The translations under genes were made by a program, and so were the position numbers. Below, in pieces: positions 1 through 11,863 of a stretch of 64,000 bases of DNA; within the stretch, counting starts at the first letter, position 1; every line of letters begins with the position of its first letter. The notes under the pieces were generated by a model. It ran no database searches. It had not been told where the DNA came from and saw only the letters and a list, made by a program, of their open reading frames with translations. This DNA comes from Actinostola sp. cb2023 (Eukaryota > Cnidaria > Anthozoa > Actiniaria > Actinostolidae), in contig JAUJYZ010001076.1 of the NCBI GenBank assembly GCA_033675265.1, positions 1-64,000 on the forward strand, written 5' to 3'.

Positions 1-880
1 AGGCATGCAAATTTTGTGTATTGAAGCTCTGGGACGGAATTGAAAATAGTAATTTAAGATTTTTCAGTCTACTCCTTAAGCATAGGATTAGACACACATT
101 TGTATTATTTTTATCTATTTCCTAATAATCAGCACAATTTTTCTTCAAAACTTTAAATTTCGAGAATCACAGTTTCTATTTTGAGAATTTTTTTGTCCTA
201 AAAAATATGAAAATATTGTATTGAAATAGTAAGTTTGGGCGAAACGTCTGATCATCCAGCTGAACTTGATTCTTAGTATTATAGCGTTCGAAAGTATAAG
301 AAAGCTGTGAAATCAAGTTTTTCCTGGGTAATTTCATAGAAAGTTTGAAAAATCCAGTCAAAATTCTCTGAAATCACACACACAAAAAATATTGTTTTTT
401 GCATTTTATTCTGGAAATAAAGGAAATTTGACATTTGAGCAAAGAAACCAATACAACAAGACAGTTGTGATGCTTGGTTTATTATTTAGGAGGATCAAGG
501 AGATTGAACATTATTGTTTTTGAAGAAATTGTGTGTCACACAATTAGTCACTTTGGAAACGAGTAAAGGACTGGGAACGAGATTTTTTAGAATTTAATCT
601 CTAATTAAGAAAATTGAACCCCATCACAAGAAAGAGCATGTCAGCGTTTAGTAAGTTTACAAAGTTTCGATAGGTTCAGTTAGATATTGAACGAATAACA
701 GCTTTCCAAAACATCTCGAAATTTTACCGCAAAGAAGTGTATATGTGTCCCCTGTAACTCATAGACCTCGACTAAAGCCCCCGGTCAAAACGTAAACGCA
801 AGTCGCTGCAAGTTCATGCAAGTTTTGACTTGCGTAGACGTTTTGATCGCTACATTAAACTTGCAGGGACTTGCATCGAC
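1..880. other. AT-rich non-coding DNA
   Basis: I see no supported gene, RNA or repeat here. Short open frames in this stretch have no recognisable motif and biased AT composition. Around 790-880 there is a cluster of short words built on GCAAGT/ACTTGC in both orientations, which is weak inverted-repeat structure only. Confidence 0.5.
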
Positions 881-904
881 GCTATACGGGGACGTGCGCT
901 GGAG

Positions 905-1215
905 AGGGTATGATTTTTGGCCTCTCTGTCCTGAACAGGGTAGAACAGGGTATATGATTTTATGTGAGTCTGTCCTAAACAGGGTATGGTAATGCACGAT
1001 TGTCGTCGTTAAATATGGTTTTATCCGGTATTTAGCCATATATCTGAGATCCGAGATTTGCCGGTCTTTAGCAGGTCATCAGTCAATGAAAACGCGTTAG
1101 AATTGTGTGTATTTTGTCCTTCGTCCTAAACAGGGTCCTAAAATAGAGGGTACGTGTTGTCCTAGACAGGGTATGTATTTTAGATTATTTTTGTCCCAAA
1201 CAGGGTCAGGTTTTC
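905..1215. repeat. Dispersed repeats of a TCCTAAACAGGGT motif
   Basis: The word GTCCTAAACAGGGT, or close variants (CCTGAACAGGGT, CCTAGACAGGGT, CCCAAACAGGGT), recurs at least five times at irregular spacing, interleaved with GAACAGGGTAT and AGAGGGTA. Each copy is close to palindromic (CCTNNNCAGGG). It looks like a decayed minisatellite or transposon subterminal repeats. No coding potential is seen. Confidence 0.6.
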
Positions 1216-1417
1216 AAACCCTCAGCGGCACCCCTATACCCAAACATGGGAGGTTTCTTGGTGTTGCAGAATAACAGATGACGTTAGACAATGAACACAA
1301 AGAACGAGAAGAATGAACTTAATTGAACCAAAACAATACCCTGCATACAAAGAAACCTAACCAAAAATACAATGCAGACTGTAGCACCAAGAAACACCCC
1401 AAGCATGGGTCAAGTAT

Positions 1418-1437
1418 CCCCCCCCCCCCCCCCCCCC
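1418..1437. repeat. Poly-C run of about 20
   Basis: An uninterrupted run of about 20 C on the plus strand lies in otherwise AT-rich non-coding DNA. The exact length may be unreliable because homopolymers are error prone in assembly. Confidence 0.8.
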
Positions 1438-1795
1438 TTTTCACCGTTTCACCGGCAAACGCCAACGCATGCGCAATGCGCAAGTCACTGAAAGTGTCTT
1501 CGCAATTCAGCCGAACGAATAAACCACAGTTAGCTGGAGTAAAGAAACATATGAACTTAATTGCATCAACTTGCGTTCACCGTTTGACCGGCTACTGGAG
1601 GAGGCTGCTCTAACCATACATTTCTTTGCAGTTTTTGAATGTCTGCAGTTCATTTACTACTTGTCCAAACCCTATCAAACTCCTGAAACTTACTAATTCT
1701 GATATGCTCTTTCTTGTGATGGGCCGTTCATTTTTCAATTATATTAATTTTAAAAACTCGTTCCCAGTCCTTTACTCATTTTCCAAAATGGCTAA

Positions 1796-2449
1796 TTGGG
1801 TACCATTTGCGGTCGGGATATAGCGTACCTTTTGCGGTCGGGATATAGGGTACCTTTTGCGGTCGGGATATAGCGTACCTTTTGCGGTCGGGATATAGGG
1901 TCCCTTTTGCGGTTGGGATATAGCGTACCGTTTGCGGTCGGGATATAGGGTACCTTTTGCGGTCGGGATATAGCGTACCGTTTGCGGTCGGGAAATAGGG
2001 TACCTTTTGCGGTCGGGATATAGGTACCTATTGCGGTCGGGATATAGGGTACCTTTTGCGGTCGGGATATAGGGTACCTTTTTGCGGTCGGGTTATAGGG
2101 TACCTTTTGCGGTCGGGGTATAGCGTACCTTTTGCGGTCGGGATATAAGGTACCTTTTGCGGTCGGGATATAGGGTACCTTTTGCGGTCGGGATATAGGG
2201 TACCTTTTGCGGTCGGGGTATAGCGTACCTTTTGCGGTCGGGATATAAGGTACCTTTTGCGGTTAGGATATAGGGTCCCTTTTGCGGTCGGGATATAGGG
2301 TACCTTTTGCGGTCGGGATATAGCGTACCTTTTGCGGTCGGGATATAGGGTACCTTTTGCGGTCGGGATATAGGGTACCTTTTGCGGTCGGGGTATAGCG
2401 TACCTTATGCGGTCGGGATATAGGGTACCTTTTGCGGTCGGGATATATA
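1796..2449. repeat. Minisatellite, about 26-bp unit
   Basis: Roughly 25 head-to-tail copies of a unit read as GGTACCTTTTGCGGTCGGGA followed by TATAG. Neighbouring units differ mainly by TAGGG versus TAGCG before TACC. The GGTACC core is a 6-bp palindrome. Long open frames on the minus strand (2028-2553) exist only because the unit is not a multiple of three and lacks stops; their products are pure repeats and I do not call them genes. Confidence 0.95.
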
Positions 2450-2471
2450 ATTGACGCGCCCCAATTACACC

Positions 2472-2524
2472 GCTCTTTGTGTCGGTTCGACCTTTGTGTC
2501 GGAAAGCGATCAACACAAAGAGCT
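2472..2524. repeat. Hairpin beside the minisatellite, MITE remnant
   Basis: GCTCTTTGTGT at 2472-2482 pairs with ACACAAAGAGC at 2514-2524. The right arm runs straight into TGCAAAGGAGGCTA (about 2528-2541), the same terminal sequence that ends the complete MITEs at 30630-30702 and, in variant form, 7765-7841. This looks like a solo or rearranged end of that family. Confidence 0.55.
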
Positions 2525-2540
2525 GCTGCAAAGGAGGCTA

Positions 2541-3082
2541 CCAGCGTTGTCATTGTTGCGACTTACAGTTTTACCAAATAAAACAGCGTCAGAAAGAACG
2601 GTAACATTTCTAGGATAGGGTATGGAAAATCGCAATTTTAGGTCTGGGAGAGGGTCGGGGTCCGTCGTACACCTCTATCCGAATACGCCCTTAGTACCAC
2701 CCAGGCATCATCGTCATCATCATTAAACACCATGACCATCATCATGAACATCACCACCATCAACAACAATAACAACGGCAAGAACACCACCAAGACTGTA
2801 GCGATGCTTGGCACAAATAGTAAATGATGCCAAGTATTCCAAGTTGTTAGCACGAGGAGCTTTGCCCAAGAAAGATTTTCGCAGTGGGGATCCTTTAATT
2901 CAATCACCAACTCTCTAAAATGGTGATAATGGGTGTGAACGTTAATTAACTTACATGTAGGTGTGTTGGATTTATCTGGAAATAATCAGTCAACTACAAT
3001 TTGATCGCTTCCGTCCAGCGATCGTAATGTACCGCATTTCGAATACAAATGCTATTATTTATATCAAAACATTAGCATAGAG
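2541..3082. other. Non-coding, with a trinucleotide-like CAT/ATC tract
   Basis: From about 2703 to 2785 the sequence is dominated by CAT, CAC and AAC triplets, a degenerate microsatellite that gives a spurious minus-strand frame rich in D, V and M. The rest holds nothing I can support. Confidence 0.6.
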
Positions 3083-3331
3083 CTAGAGGAAAAATATCCC
3101 AAGAACAGATTTACGGGCGATTCACCTAGTAACTTCTGTTGCTCTGCTTTCGGGCGAGTCGCCTTAAAAGCAGTTGGAATATCAAGTAGAATAAAGCAAG
3201 ATATGACTGTTATGTTTACTTAGTAGTTACAGAGAGGAAAATACATCCCAAGAACAGATTTACGGGCGATTCACCTAGTAACTTCTGTTGCTCTGCTTTC
3301 GGGCGTGTCACCTTAAAAGCAGTTGGGATAT
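3083..3331. repeat. Tandem duplication of a ~100-bp segment
   Basis: Two copies (3083-3183 and 3232-3331) share an almost identical stretch containing CCCAAGAACAGATTTACGGG and CTTCTGTTGCTCTGCTTTCG. They differ at a few positions and are separated by about 50 bp of unrelated AT-rich sequence. No open frame crosses them. Function unknown. Confidence 0.85.
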
Positions 3332-3517
3332 GGAAGAATGACAAGATACACATATGATAGCTTGTGTTATCAACATTGTTTGATTATATATTACATATTT
3401 GATTAGCAGCGAATTAATGTTACTTATTGCATTAACTGTGACGAAGACGAACGAATTTATGAGTTTTCCAATACTGTCGAATCCTTCAGTAGAACTGAAT
3501 CCCTCAATCGCAGAAAG

Positions 3518-3619
3518 TCAAAATGGAGTGGAGACGTATACACGTCTTCTTTCCAGCTCTTCCACGATCGAACCATTTACAAGGACATTTAATTTGGCGC
3601 CATTTTTGTCAATAAAGCC
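3518..3619 (-). CDS. Possible terminal exon (minus), related to 12172-12283
   Basis: On the minus strand an AG acceptor just above 3619 opens a 33-codon frame beginning GFIDKNGAKLNV and ending at TGA (3520-3518). The same pattern, FID-x-NG-xx-LNV followed later by an EE-rich segment and a stop, appears on the minus strand at 12172-12283 inside another element. Two independent sites with conserved spacing suggest a real C-terminal exon. It could belong to the same minus-strand gene as the HIRAN-like exon at 6701-7105, but I cannot trace the intervening exons. Function unknown. Confidence 0.3.
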   Translation of the reverse strand, partial: GFIDKNGAKLNVLVNGSIVEELERRRVYVSTPF

Positions 3620-5870
3620 TTGTATTTCTTATTTAAAACGCTCAGAAAAAGTTGAATTCATGAACGTTTTGGGTCATACCACAGATCTCGGTGGAAATTC
3701 GGCTTACCACCGCTTTAGCATGCAGTTTCGTAGGGTTTTTGTGGAGCTTACTGTTGATCTATTTATACTTTCTTCGATGTCTGATATTGCACCATACTTA
3801 CCTGACCTATACATGTATACCTCATTTGGGCTTGTCACATCTTTCTCAGTGTTCGGCTTGTATTCCGGCTCAGTTGTATAAAATCCGCATCATAAAATGC
3901 ACATGCTACGACGGTACTGCACGAATAGATCTTTGAATTTCGCGCGGACAAGCGAAGAAACAAACAACTATATATCATGTTAGCTATTACTTTACTAAAT
4001 GCCAATCAAACTCACAACCGATAACCAATAAAAATATAGCAACTGACGCTGCCTGGCAACTCCGTACAGACTTGTACATTTGACATAAGACAGGTGCATA
4101 TGCACGCAAGCGAGGTCTTGCTTTATACTGACCGGTTTTCAATTTATTGTTCTTTTTAATACTTTTAAAATTGGTTCTACCGAAATTAGGTTCAGACCGG
4201 CCCTCACGGCACACTGAGTAATTTCAAAACCATAAGCAAATCAGTGCATGTGGACCGGTGTTAAATGAAAATTCACATACGCTACAGTCGTTTTGCAGTT
4301 TATTCAATTGCATTGTTGACAGAAGGATTTCAGATATCTAACCAATGCGTTATAATCCGCTAATAGTCCTGTGGTTTTATACAAAGGGAATAGGTTCTCC
4401 TGCTGTGCAACTTCTGACTTTCAAAGACAGAAATTTGAAACCTTTCTTGGGCAAAGCTCCTCGTGGAAAATACCCACTCTGGCAAAAATCAATTCGACCT
4501 CGGTGTTTAAATGTCACTTACTCGAATAGTACTGAGATGTCTCGTTATATCTCTGGTAGACTGGTACACGACCCCAGAGGCACTACATGATGAGGTAGAT
4601 TTACACTTTCTGATACGTCTCCACATTCTGAGCCACTCAAATCTTGAAAAGAACACCACATGCCAATATATAAAGATTCGGAATCCTTTATAATGGCCGA
4701 TTAACATCGCTCACGCTAGCTCCGTTTCGACATAACAAACAAACGCACACAATGTATGTCTGACTCGTGTAGATTGCAACTTTTATTCGGGCTTTTATTC
4801 CGCCGCCGGCAGGCAACTAATAAGCTGTAAAACTGCTTGTATCATAGCAGTTCACTTTGATCATTTAATTGTGCGATATATCATCAGTATCTTGAAGCAT
4901 TTCAGTTGTTAAAGTATACATTTTTTTAAACTAACATTTTGCCGGGGATGATCTGGAATAGCGAAAACTTTCGTATCAAGTTTTTAGTTTTCCAGTACGA
5001 TAATATCTGAAGTTAGTTTTTCCTTGTAGTAGTAACTATTATTCCGAATCAGAAACAACAACTAGACGAATAAAGTTATTCAAATGTATCAATTAGTGAG
5101 GTGCGCCAGCTCTTGCTTGTTACTTGTTATTCTCCTCAAATTTGCATAATTAACTAAAGTTGCTTCACGTGAATAACAAAACGAGTACATTTACCCTTCA
5201 AAAACGTCAGTCCATGTGAAAGGTAGATACCCCTTCTTGTGAATGGACACTAATTCAGTCAGTCTAGTTGGTCAGACATTCCTAAAATCGGTTTAACTTC
5301 AGACACTAAAATCAGCTTCAATGATTTATACAAAAAGACTATATTTGCCAAACGTTTTTATCAGCGATATAAAACAGACAACTAACAAAGATCCCACAAA
5401 TTAGAAGCCCTTATGTAGATATTCCGAAACGCTGTAAAACTTTTTTTTAAATTCATTTTAATCAGCTGTGGCTTGCTTAACAAAATGTATAAATTCGCAA
5501 TTATTTTACTCTCGTCCCAGACCCTCTCTCTATAGGAAATACCAATCGCGTTTTTACCATACCTTGAGGGGTGAGGCAAAAACCAACCCCACAGCTGTTG
5601 TCTGCTATCAATACTTTATCTATGGCAAAAAGGTGGTTAAGTTTGGAAGACCCCCATTTTCCGCTCAATCTTCGAAGTTTACAGTCAACCTCTCTTAAGA
5701 ACTGTAGAAAACCATGAAATAATAAAAAAATCGTAACAGTTTTAATCCCATTGAGAAAGAAGGCCCGATTCCAAAAAATGGACGCTTTCATAAAAATCGA
5801 ATTACCAGCGCTCCAGTTACGGTCAAATCTGAATCTGAATGCTGAATCTCTATCACCAGGTATTGTTTTC
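3620..5870. other. No supported gene
   Basis: Moderately AT-rich sequence with overlapping short open frames on both strands (for example about 3691-3936 and 5501-5791) that show no domain, no consistent splice pattern and no internal similarity. I see no repeat longer than about 20 bp. Confidence 0.4.
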
Positions 5871-5871
5871 C

Positions 5872-6022
5872 AAAAGAGTGTCGGGGATTTTCGATATTTG
5901 ATTCCTAAAAAAAAATGACAAGCATTCGAAGTTGGATGTTAGATATTTTTCGAGTTGATGTAATATGAACGCTAATAACTTGAAATCTAAAGCGAAATCA
6001 AACAATCCCCGACACGCTTTTT
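5872..6022. mobile_element. Small inverted-repeat element (MITE-like)
   Basis: AGTGTCGGGGATT at its left end is mirrored by AATCCCCGACACG at its right end, and the similarity extends further inward with mismatches (TTTGATT against AATCAAA). The ~125-bp interior is AT-rich with no coding capacity. Such short inverted-repeat units are typical of non-autonomous DNA transposons; I could not define a target duplication. Confidence 0.5.
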
Positions 6023-6700
6023 GAGATCGAATACCAAAGATGATGTCTGCCAAATTTCGTGGAAATTAGACGTTTCTAGATACCCTATTAATTCACGTTT
6101 ATGTCGAGCTTCACGGCAAAAAATACTGAGGAGAAATAAGCTTCCAAAGTTGTGTAAACAAAAGACACCTCATTTCCGCCATTTCCGGCTGGGACACCTT
6201 CTTATCCAATCAGAATCGTTATGAGGTCGCTGAGGTCATCATAAACTAATTGAGCCAGCAAACTCCCGACAAACTGGTTCTACAAGCTTCAAGAAGCCAA
6301 CGAACGAGACTTCTAAAATGTATAAACTAATATAGACGGCAAGACGCTTTGCTCTCGAACTGAACTTTTTATCACAACACCACGGAAATTCAAATTCCCG
6401 GACGTTCTTTCGCGCGCCATCAACAGTGCGCCCAGCAAGTGTTTAATTAATTAGTTGACACATTTCGTGCTTGTTGATATTATTCGACGGAGCACATTTT
6501 CGTCCATAACTCAAAAAGAAAAATTCGGATTTAGAAACTTTTTTCACCAAATCATAGTTTGTAATATTTTCTTGCTGATAAGCTAAAAAAAAGCAAATTC
6601 GAGTTCTGAGACCGCGTGAACGTATACCATATCCTTAACAAAAGTTTTCAGTGTCACACTAATTTATTCAGCCGACCAGACAGCTGGTTAATTAACCAAT
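6023..6700. other. No supported feature
   Basis: AT-rich sequence without recognisable genes or repeats. It lies downstream (minus strand) of the HIRAN-like exon and could be its intron or 3' region. Confidence 0.4.
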
Positions 6701-7105
6701 TCAGTGGTCTTTTGAATACAAGCGAAAATGCTGACACCTAGAAATTATAACAATATCACAACTACTGTACCATTCAATGCACTCAATGTCATCGGATTCC
6801 ATGAGTTTCCAGAAGCACGACGATAATCCTCGTGGAACACGGCCGATGGGAAGACCTGCTATCGTTTGTACGGTTTCATTTCGCTTGGGATCTGTTATGA
6901 TGTTCCACATATGTCGAGGTATGTATTCTAATTCAGGGATCCATACCAAACAAGCATTTCTGTCATGTTTATTCCCGTATTCTTTTGTGACTTTAAGGCT
7001 CAGAGAAACGGGAGGTCGAATTTGGAACTCATGGTAACCTTTAATAACGGCGTTTGTTATTAGAACACGCACCATGCTTGATCGTTCAACAGAGCGTGAC
7101 AACAA
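6701..7105 (-). CDS. HIRAN-like domain exon
   Basis: A 134-codon minus-strand frame. After a short leader the product has the layout of HIRAN-type domains: a small beta-rich start (NAVIKGYHEFQIRPP), then LKVTKEYGNKHDRNACLVWI, then a late PIGRVPRGLSSCFWKLMES segment. The N-x-x-D-x-x-A block followed by IGxVP is the diagnostic order. HIRAN modules bind DNA 3' ends in HLTF/Rad5-like proteins; in invertebrates stand-alone HIRAN-like proteins are also common. It probably starts near SSMVRV rather than at the first methionine. No helicase domain lies next to it. It may be one exon of a larger minus-strand gene. The domain call is by pattern only. Confidence 0.5.
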   Translation of the reverse strand: MLSRSVERSSMVRVLITNAVIKGYHEFQIRPPVSLSLKVTKEYGNKHDRNACLVWIPELEYIPRHMWNIITDPKRNETVQTIAGLPIGRVPRGLSSCFWKLMESDDIECIEWYSSCDIVIISRCQHFRLYSKDH

Positions 7106-7254
7106 GACGGTCGACTGGGCTCCAGTGTTTTATGATACAGGAATCCCAATGTCATAATTTCATCTTGATTTACTTGCCAAACAATATTCCAAATAATTCC
7201 TGGTTGAAACAAGACGAAAAAAAGAAAGATACCGAAGAAAACAATCTTCGTTTT

Positions 7255-7472
7255 TATCGTCCGGAATTAGGGCACACTGTCCGGAATTAGGACACCCAAC
7301 TTGGTCCCGATATTTGGGGGAAAATATGTTATTCGGGAACTATTAATAAATGAAACAAAATGACCAACTTCGTGAGGTACAAATTATATATGCTAGGGTA
7401 AATATATAATCGCTACAATAATTCTAAGGCATGATATAACGATTATTCACAAAACCGTCCGGAATTAGGGCA
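7255..7472. repeat. Short repeats of GTCCGGAATTAGG
   Basis: GTCCGGAATTAGGGCA or near copies occur at about 7258, 7279 and 7446, each followed by CAC/ACAC. TCCGGA and GGAATT make the core partly palindromic. They may be subterminal repeats of an unidentified DNA transposon. Confidence 0.6.
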
Positions 7473-7764
7473 ACACACTATACCTAGTTAAAACTTTCAT
7501 TATTAGGTGTAAATGTGGAAAGTGTAATATACAAAATATCGAAGGCGCAAGAAAGGCAATAAATTGATCACAATTGTTCAAACTCTCTGAACTCTGTCAA
7601 TTCCAGTTGATATTTTCATGATATTTCATAACACAACCGAAATTATTTGTTGCATTTCAATGTTTAAGTTTATGTATAATGAAAGTCAAACTTTAATATG
7701 TGATTCATAGTATTAGAAAGTGTTTAGCAATCAGTCTTTTATAGCAGGTCATCAGATCATTTTC
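7473..7764. other. AT-rich non-coding DNA
   Basis: I see no gene or repeat in this stretch apart from a short TAGCAGGTCATCAG word that also occurs near 1070. Confidence 0.45.
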
Positions 7765-7841
7765 TAGTCTCCTTTGCAGCCGTTCTTAGTGTCAGTGGAA
7801 GGATTTTAGACTGACACTAAGAACGGCTGCAAAGGAGACTA
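7765..7841. mobile_element. Perfect-hairpin MITE flanked by TA
   Basis: The arms at 7767-7796 and 7810-7839 are perfect 30-bp inverted repeats, starting GTCTCCTTTGCAGCCGTTCT, around a 13-bp loop. TA dinucleotides flank both ends, consistent with a Tc1/mariner-type target. The perfect arms imply either recent insertion or correction between arms. Similar termini (CTCCTTTGCA) occur at 30630-30702 and near 2530, so this is a multi-copy family. Confidence 0.85.
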
Positions 7842-7842
7842 A

Positions 7843-8447
7843 TCATTTTCAGGACATTTTTCTTTCTAATACCCAAACCTGGTTCAAGTGCCCCTCCCCC
7901 CTCCCCCTGGGCTTAGGTTTACAAAGCTAGATGCTATTATTTGCTCTTTTTTTTTTGCATGTAATAAGGCTACACTCTAGACTTTCTCAAAGTGTGGTCG
8001 ATTTGTGGCAAGTCTAGCTACAATCATGCATGAACATGTAATGTCTGGGGTTGTTGAAATAACTCAAACACATAAAATTTACAAATAACATAATTATTTC
8101 AAGTTTGAGGACTTTGAGTAAAGCTCTTGCAGCTTTTCCTTCTTTACTTTCGCTATTAATGTTGCTTCCTCCTTGCTTTTTCTGTGTTTAAACTGAGAGG
8201 TTAGGGAACCTGGAATTCTGGCATTATATTTTTCCCAGAATAGCTTCAAGATCAGACATGGGAGTAGAAAACAAAACATTTCTCAAACCTTGGACATAAC
8301 CTGAAAATAACAGAAGTAATCTAAATTATATATTTTAATGATGAAATTTCATTATGCTGGACCAAGGTGTTATAACAGTATCAAAAATAATTATGAATAC
8401 ATTGTTACACACAAGAAGAAGTTTTTTTGCTCAGTTCAGCGCCCACC
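7843..8447. other. Non-coding upstream of LINE A
   Basis: A short minus-strand frame at 8094-8279 (61 codons, Lys-rich C-terminus) is present but cannot be assigned. No U2, 5S or tRNA sequence borders the LINE here, so no target sequence for it is recognisable. Confidence 0.4.
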
Positions 8448-9643
8448 ATGGCAAAGTACACCACATCCACCACGGTTGTCAGGCTACATCTAACAAAAGA
8501 CGACGAGATTTCAACCCTAGACGTGCTACGAGCACTAAAACACCACAAGACAGATATAATTGGCGCTCAAGCCAGCTACAACGGTCAGGCCATAGACGTC
8601 GTCTGTGCTACCGAAACCACCGCGGCCGAAATCGCGACACATGGTCTCAACCACGAGGACCGCCACTACGACCTTCGCGGGGCATCGCGACCAAGGGTCT
8701 GTTTTCGTGCCGATCGGGATGCCAGACGACATCTTGGCCGAGCTAATGGCCAGATATGGCAAAGTCCAACTCACAAGAAGACTGCATTACAAAGAAACCG
8801 ACCTACGACATTACGAAAACGGTGTCCGGGTGATCGAATTTGATGCCCTGACACAGCCAATACCCAGCCGAGTCAACTTCGCTGGGATCAATATTGGTTT
8901 CAAATATACAGGCCAGCCCAAGACCTGTGTCAGGTGCATGTCCTTCGATCACCTGGTCAAAGATTGCACGGCTACACGCCGTGCGAAAACCACCCAGGAT
9001 CCACACCCAAAGAAACCTTGGCCCCCAGTGGCTAAGGACCAAACGAAGTCCGACCCAACAATGTCAACAATGGATCATCCAAACCAACCTTTGTCCCCCG
9101 CGGCTCAACAACAACAACCTTCTACCTCGACCTCTGACATGGACGACACAGACGAAAGCGACGACGAGTCCGAGATTGCAGATTCACTCAACCCCGCAAC
9201 CATCACTACAGTCCTCCTTACCAAACGCAACTTGACCAACGAACTCCAAGCCACTGGATCCAAACGAAACTTAGTTAATAATAATAATAATTGTTATTAT
9301 TATTATTACAAAATCTCCAATCAAGACGACCAAGAAAACTAAACCAGCCGACGAGCCGACCTCCGAGGATTTCAACGTCTTCTACAACTTGCTCGGATCG
9401 ACCGATGAGACGTTGAAATTCTTGAATGTCAGCTTTAAAATGACCACTAAAGCACGCTCACTCTATCTCCAAGCCGAGCATGGCGACTACGACTCAACTA
9501 AATCTGGCAATCTCAGACTCAATGACTCCCCTCAACTAACGCAACTGTGGCAAACACACACACGGAAACAAAAGACGGCTGACGAACTAAAACGACTTTA
9601 CCTCAGACATTTTCACGATAACTTATGTAATTTAAATACTTGA
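8448..9643 (+). pseudogene. LINE A ORF1 (gag-like, CCHC zinc knuckle), frameshifted
   Basis: The start ATG sits in a strong Kozak context (CCCACCATGG). The N-terminal ~90 residues form an RRM-like region; near 8680 the frame must shift to continue into FVPIGMPDDILAELMARYGK, leading to a CX2CX4HX4C knuckle (CVRCMSFDHLVKDC, about 8932-8973). A low-complexity PQ/S/D/E-rich tail follows. An AAT/ATT microsatellite at about 9275-9308 breaks the frame again; the remaining C-terminal part is readable to 9643. ORF1 proteins of this clade bind the element RNA. At least two frame breaks make this copy inactive. Confidence 0.75.
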
Positions 9644-9722
9644 TTCATTATTATCTTATCTTCATTCTATTTCGTTATGGAAGTCACCAAGTTATGTTTA
9701 TTCATCTTAAATCGTTTTATCA

Positions 9723-10616
9723 ATGTTATTAATATTTTTGATTCTCGTCACAAGGGCAGTCTCTGTATGTACAATTAACGTCAATGGCATGCATGAGTCT
9801 GCCAAACGTGACAAAAATTTTAAATCAATTCGTGAACAGAATTGCGACATCACGTTCGTGCAGGAAGCACATATTTCGGACCTGGCTGAAATGCAGTCAT
9901 GGGAAATTCAATGGGGAGGGAAGGCTTTCTGGAGCCCCGGCTCAACTCACGCTCGTGGTGTCGGAATTCTGTTCAAACCTAATTTCGAATTCGATTTCCT
10001 CGGCCTCAAGCATGACTCTCAGGGCCGGTTCTTGAGTGTTTTGATTGAGCTCGACGGAAATCGAATTCAATTAAATTGTGTCTATGCCCCGAACTCCCCG
10101 AATGAGAGAGCCCATTTCTTTAACGAGTTATGGCGCTTTTCTCATGTCGGGGTAACAGCGATTATCGCCGGGGATTTTAATTGTATTCATAATTTAACTC
10201 TAGATAAATGGGGAGGCGATCCTACATCGGGTGATGGCGTGATCCCTGAACTACACGGCTATTTAGCTAACTTTCGGGGTGTCGATATGTATCGTTCTCT
10301 GAATCCTAGTAGCACTGCAGTCTCGTTTTTAAAACCTGACGTGTCTACTGGGACCAGAATCGATCGCATTTACGTCCCAGCGCAATTAATTGATAACACG
10401 CGTTTCTGTCGAATCCGGCCTTTTGCCTTTTCTGACCACGCTTCGGTGACATGTCAATTGACACTACCGGACTCCCTGCCACGGGGCAAGGGAGTTTGGA
10501 AGTTCAATTGTTCATTGTTGCAGAATGCGGAATTCTGTGAGGCCGTCGAAGCCTTCTGGCGTGACTGGCAAACGAAACGAACCAATTTCCCTGACCACGG
10601 CACGTAGTGGGATATT
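9723..10616 (+). pseudogene. LINE A ORF2, APE endonuclease part
   Basis: Recognisable AP-endonuclease-like motifs in order: CTINVNGM near the N-terminus, FVQEAH (catalytic Glu), a LNCVYAPNSPNER core, IIAGDFNCI, GTRIDRIYV and FSDHASVTC (catalytic Asp-His). The enzyme nicks target DNA for reverse transcription. The frame runs on into the linker and meets a TAG at about 10605, where related proteins have Trp (TGG to TAG), 12 bp before the inserted TIR element. The RT resumes at 12951. Confidence 0.85.
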
Positions 10617-11863
10617 CATTGCCCAGAATGGCTGGACATGTAAGTCATTTGGAGCCGAAAATCACTGAGCCGTTGCGTAGTTAATGAGCAGCGGGAGATT
10701 CAAATACAGTAAAAATGGCCGAAAGTCTGTCAGTAGGGTATACTTGAAGAGCTCGTACATCTTTGTTTTAAGGTTAAAACGAAATATAAACGAAAGGGAT
10801 ATTCTTGTAAAGGAAGGACATACGAAGCTACAATCTCCTGCAATATAAACGAGACACCTATGATCCCTTCCCCTTCCACAATGTTGATCAGTGATGGTTT
10901 GTAATATCTGAGGGAATTTTGAACCCAAACATCAACTTTGGAACGGGGAGGGGGGGTGAGACTTACGATTTCATGGTGGCACATTTTATTTTGCATGGGA
11001 TTGTAGCTAGCTATTGACTGCTACTAGACATTTCAAAAAACCCTCTACATTGGCCTTCCGAATATAAGGTACTTTTGAGTGTTTTTGTATGGGAAATTGA
11101 CAGAACCAATATTCATGACCCGATGTTAACAAAAATGCGAGCCGTACGAGAAATATAAAGGGATATTCTTGTAGTGCATAAAACAAGCTTTAAAATGATA
11201 CTTCGTCCATATCAATCGGTTGAAAAAAACCTACTACAGTGGATCACAATCTAGAAAAAGTTGAATAAAACCACAATTTTGGTCACTTATGATAATCAAC
11301 TATAGCTTTTAACAAATTAGACTGCGTCCGTGATCAATTAACTGGAACAGCCGTATACAATAAGTGTGAAGCCCCATGGGAAGTGGCGCGAAATTTAAAC
11401 TGTCAGTCGAGTTACTCTCTTCAGAATAAATACGCTTTGGAAGAAGAACAATCACGAATACTCGCTTTACGATGTCTGAAATGTCTAATAGATTAGTAAT
11501 CCCGCCGTCGAGCAAATCCTTCTCGAATCAGTTAATTTGATACATGTAACGGAACCTTCCAAGTTTGATAGTGACCCTAACTATAACGTGGAATCTTGCT
11601 GTGTCAATGTAATAAACTACAAGTACCTCGCTTATTTGAAGCACTACAAGAAAGTCTGAGAATGAATGGTTATGCCCTCGATGACTCGGCAAAGGAAAGA
11701 GTGATGGCAGTTTTATCGACTAAAATTTGGCAATGTGTGAAGTGGGTTAAAGTAAGACTGCCGGGCAGTGAAACAACGAATAAAGAGCGAATGGTTCGGT
11801 TTGATGATGCTGTCTCCTACCGAAGTAGCATACACACCTAGCTATGTATAGTTGGACGTATTT

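Noticed and set aside
2028..2553. Long minus-strand open frames of PYIPTAKGTLYPDRKR repeats
   Set aside because: They are translations of the 26-bp minisatellite; frame openness follows from the unit having no stop. No start context or non-repeat domain.
2638..2910. Minus-strand frame with poly-D and V/L/M run
   Set aside because: It is produced by the CAT/ATC microsatellite.
3399..3881. 160-codon plus-strand frame
   Set aside because: Low similarity to anything known, and the opposite strand holds a more protein-like exon (3518-3619) that recurs elsewhere.
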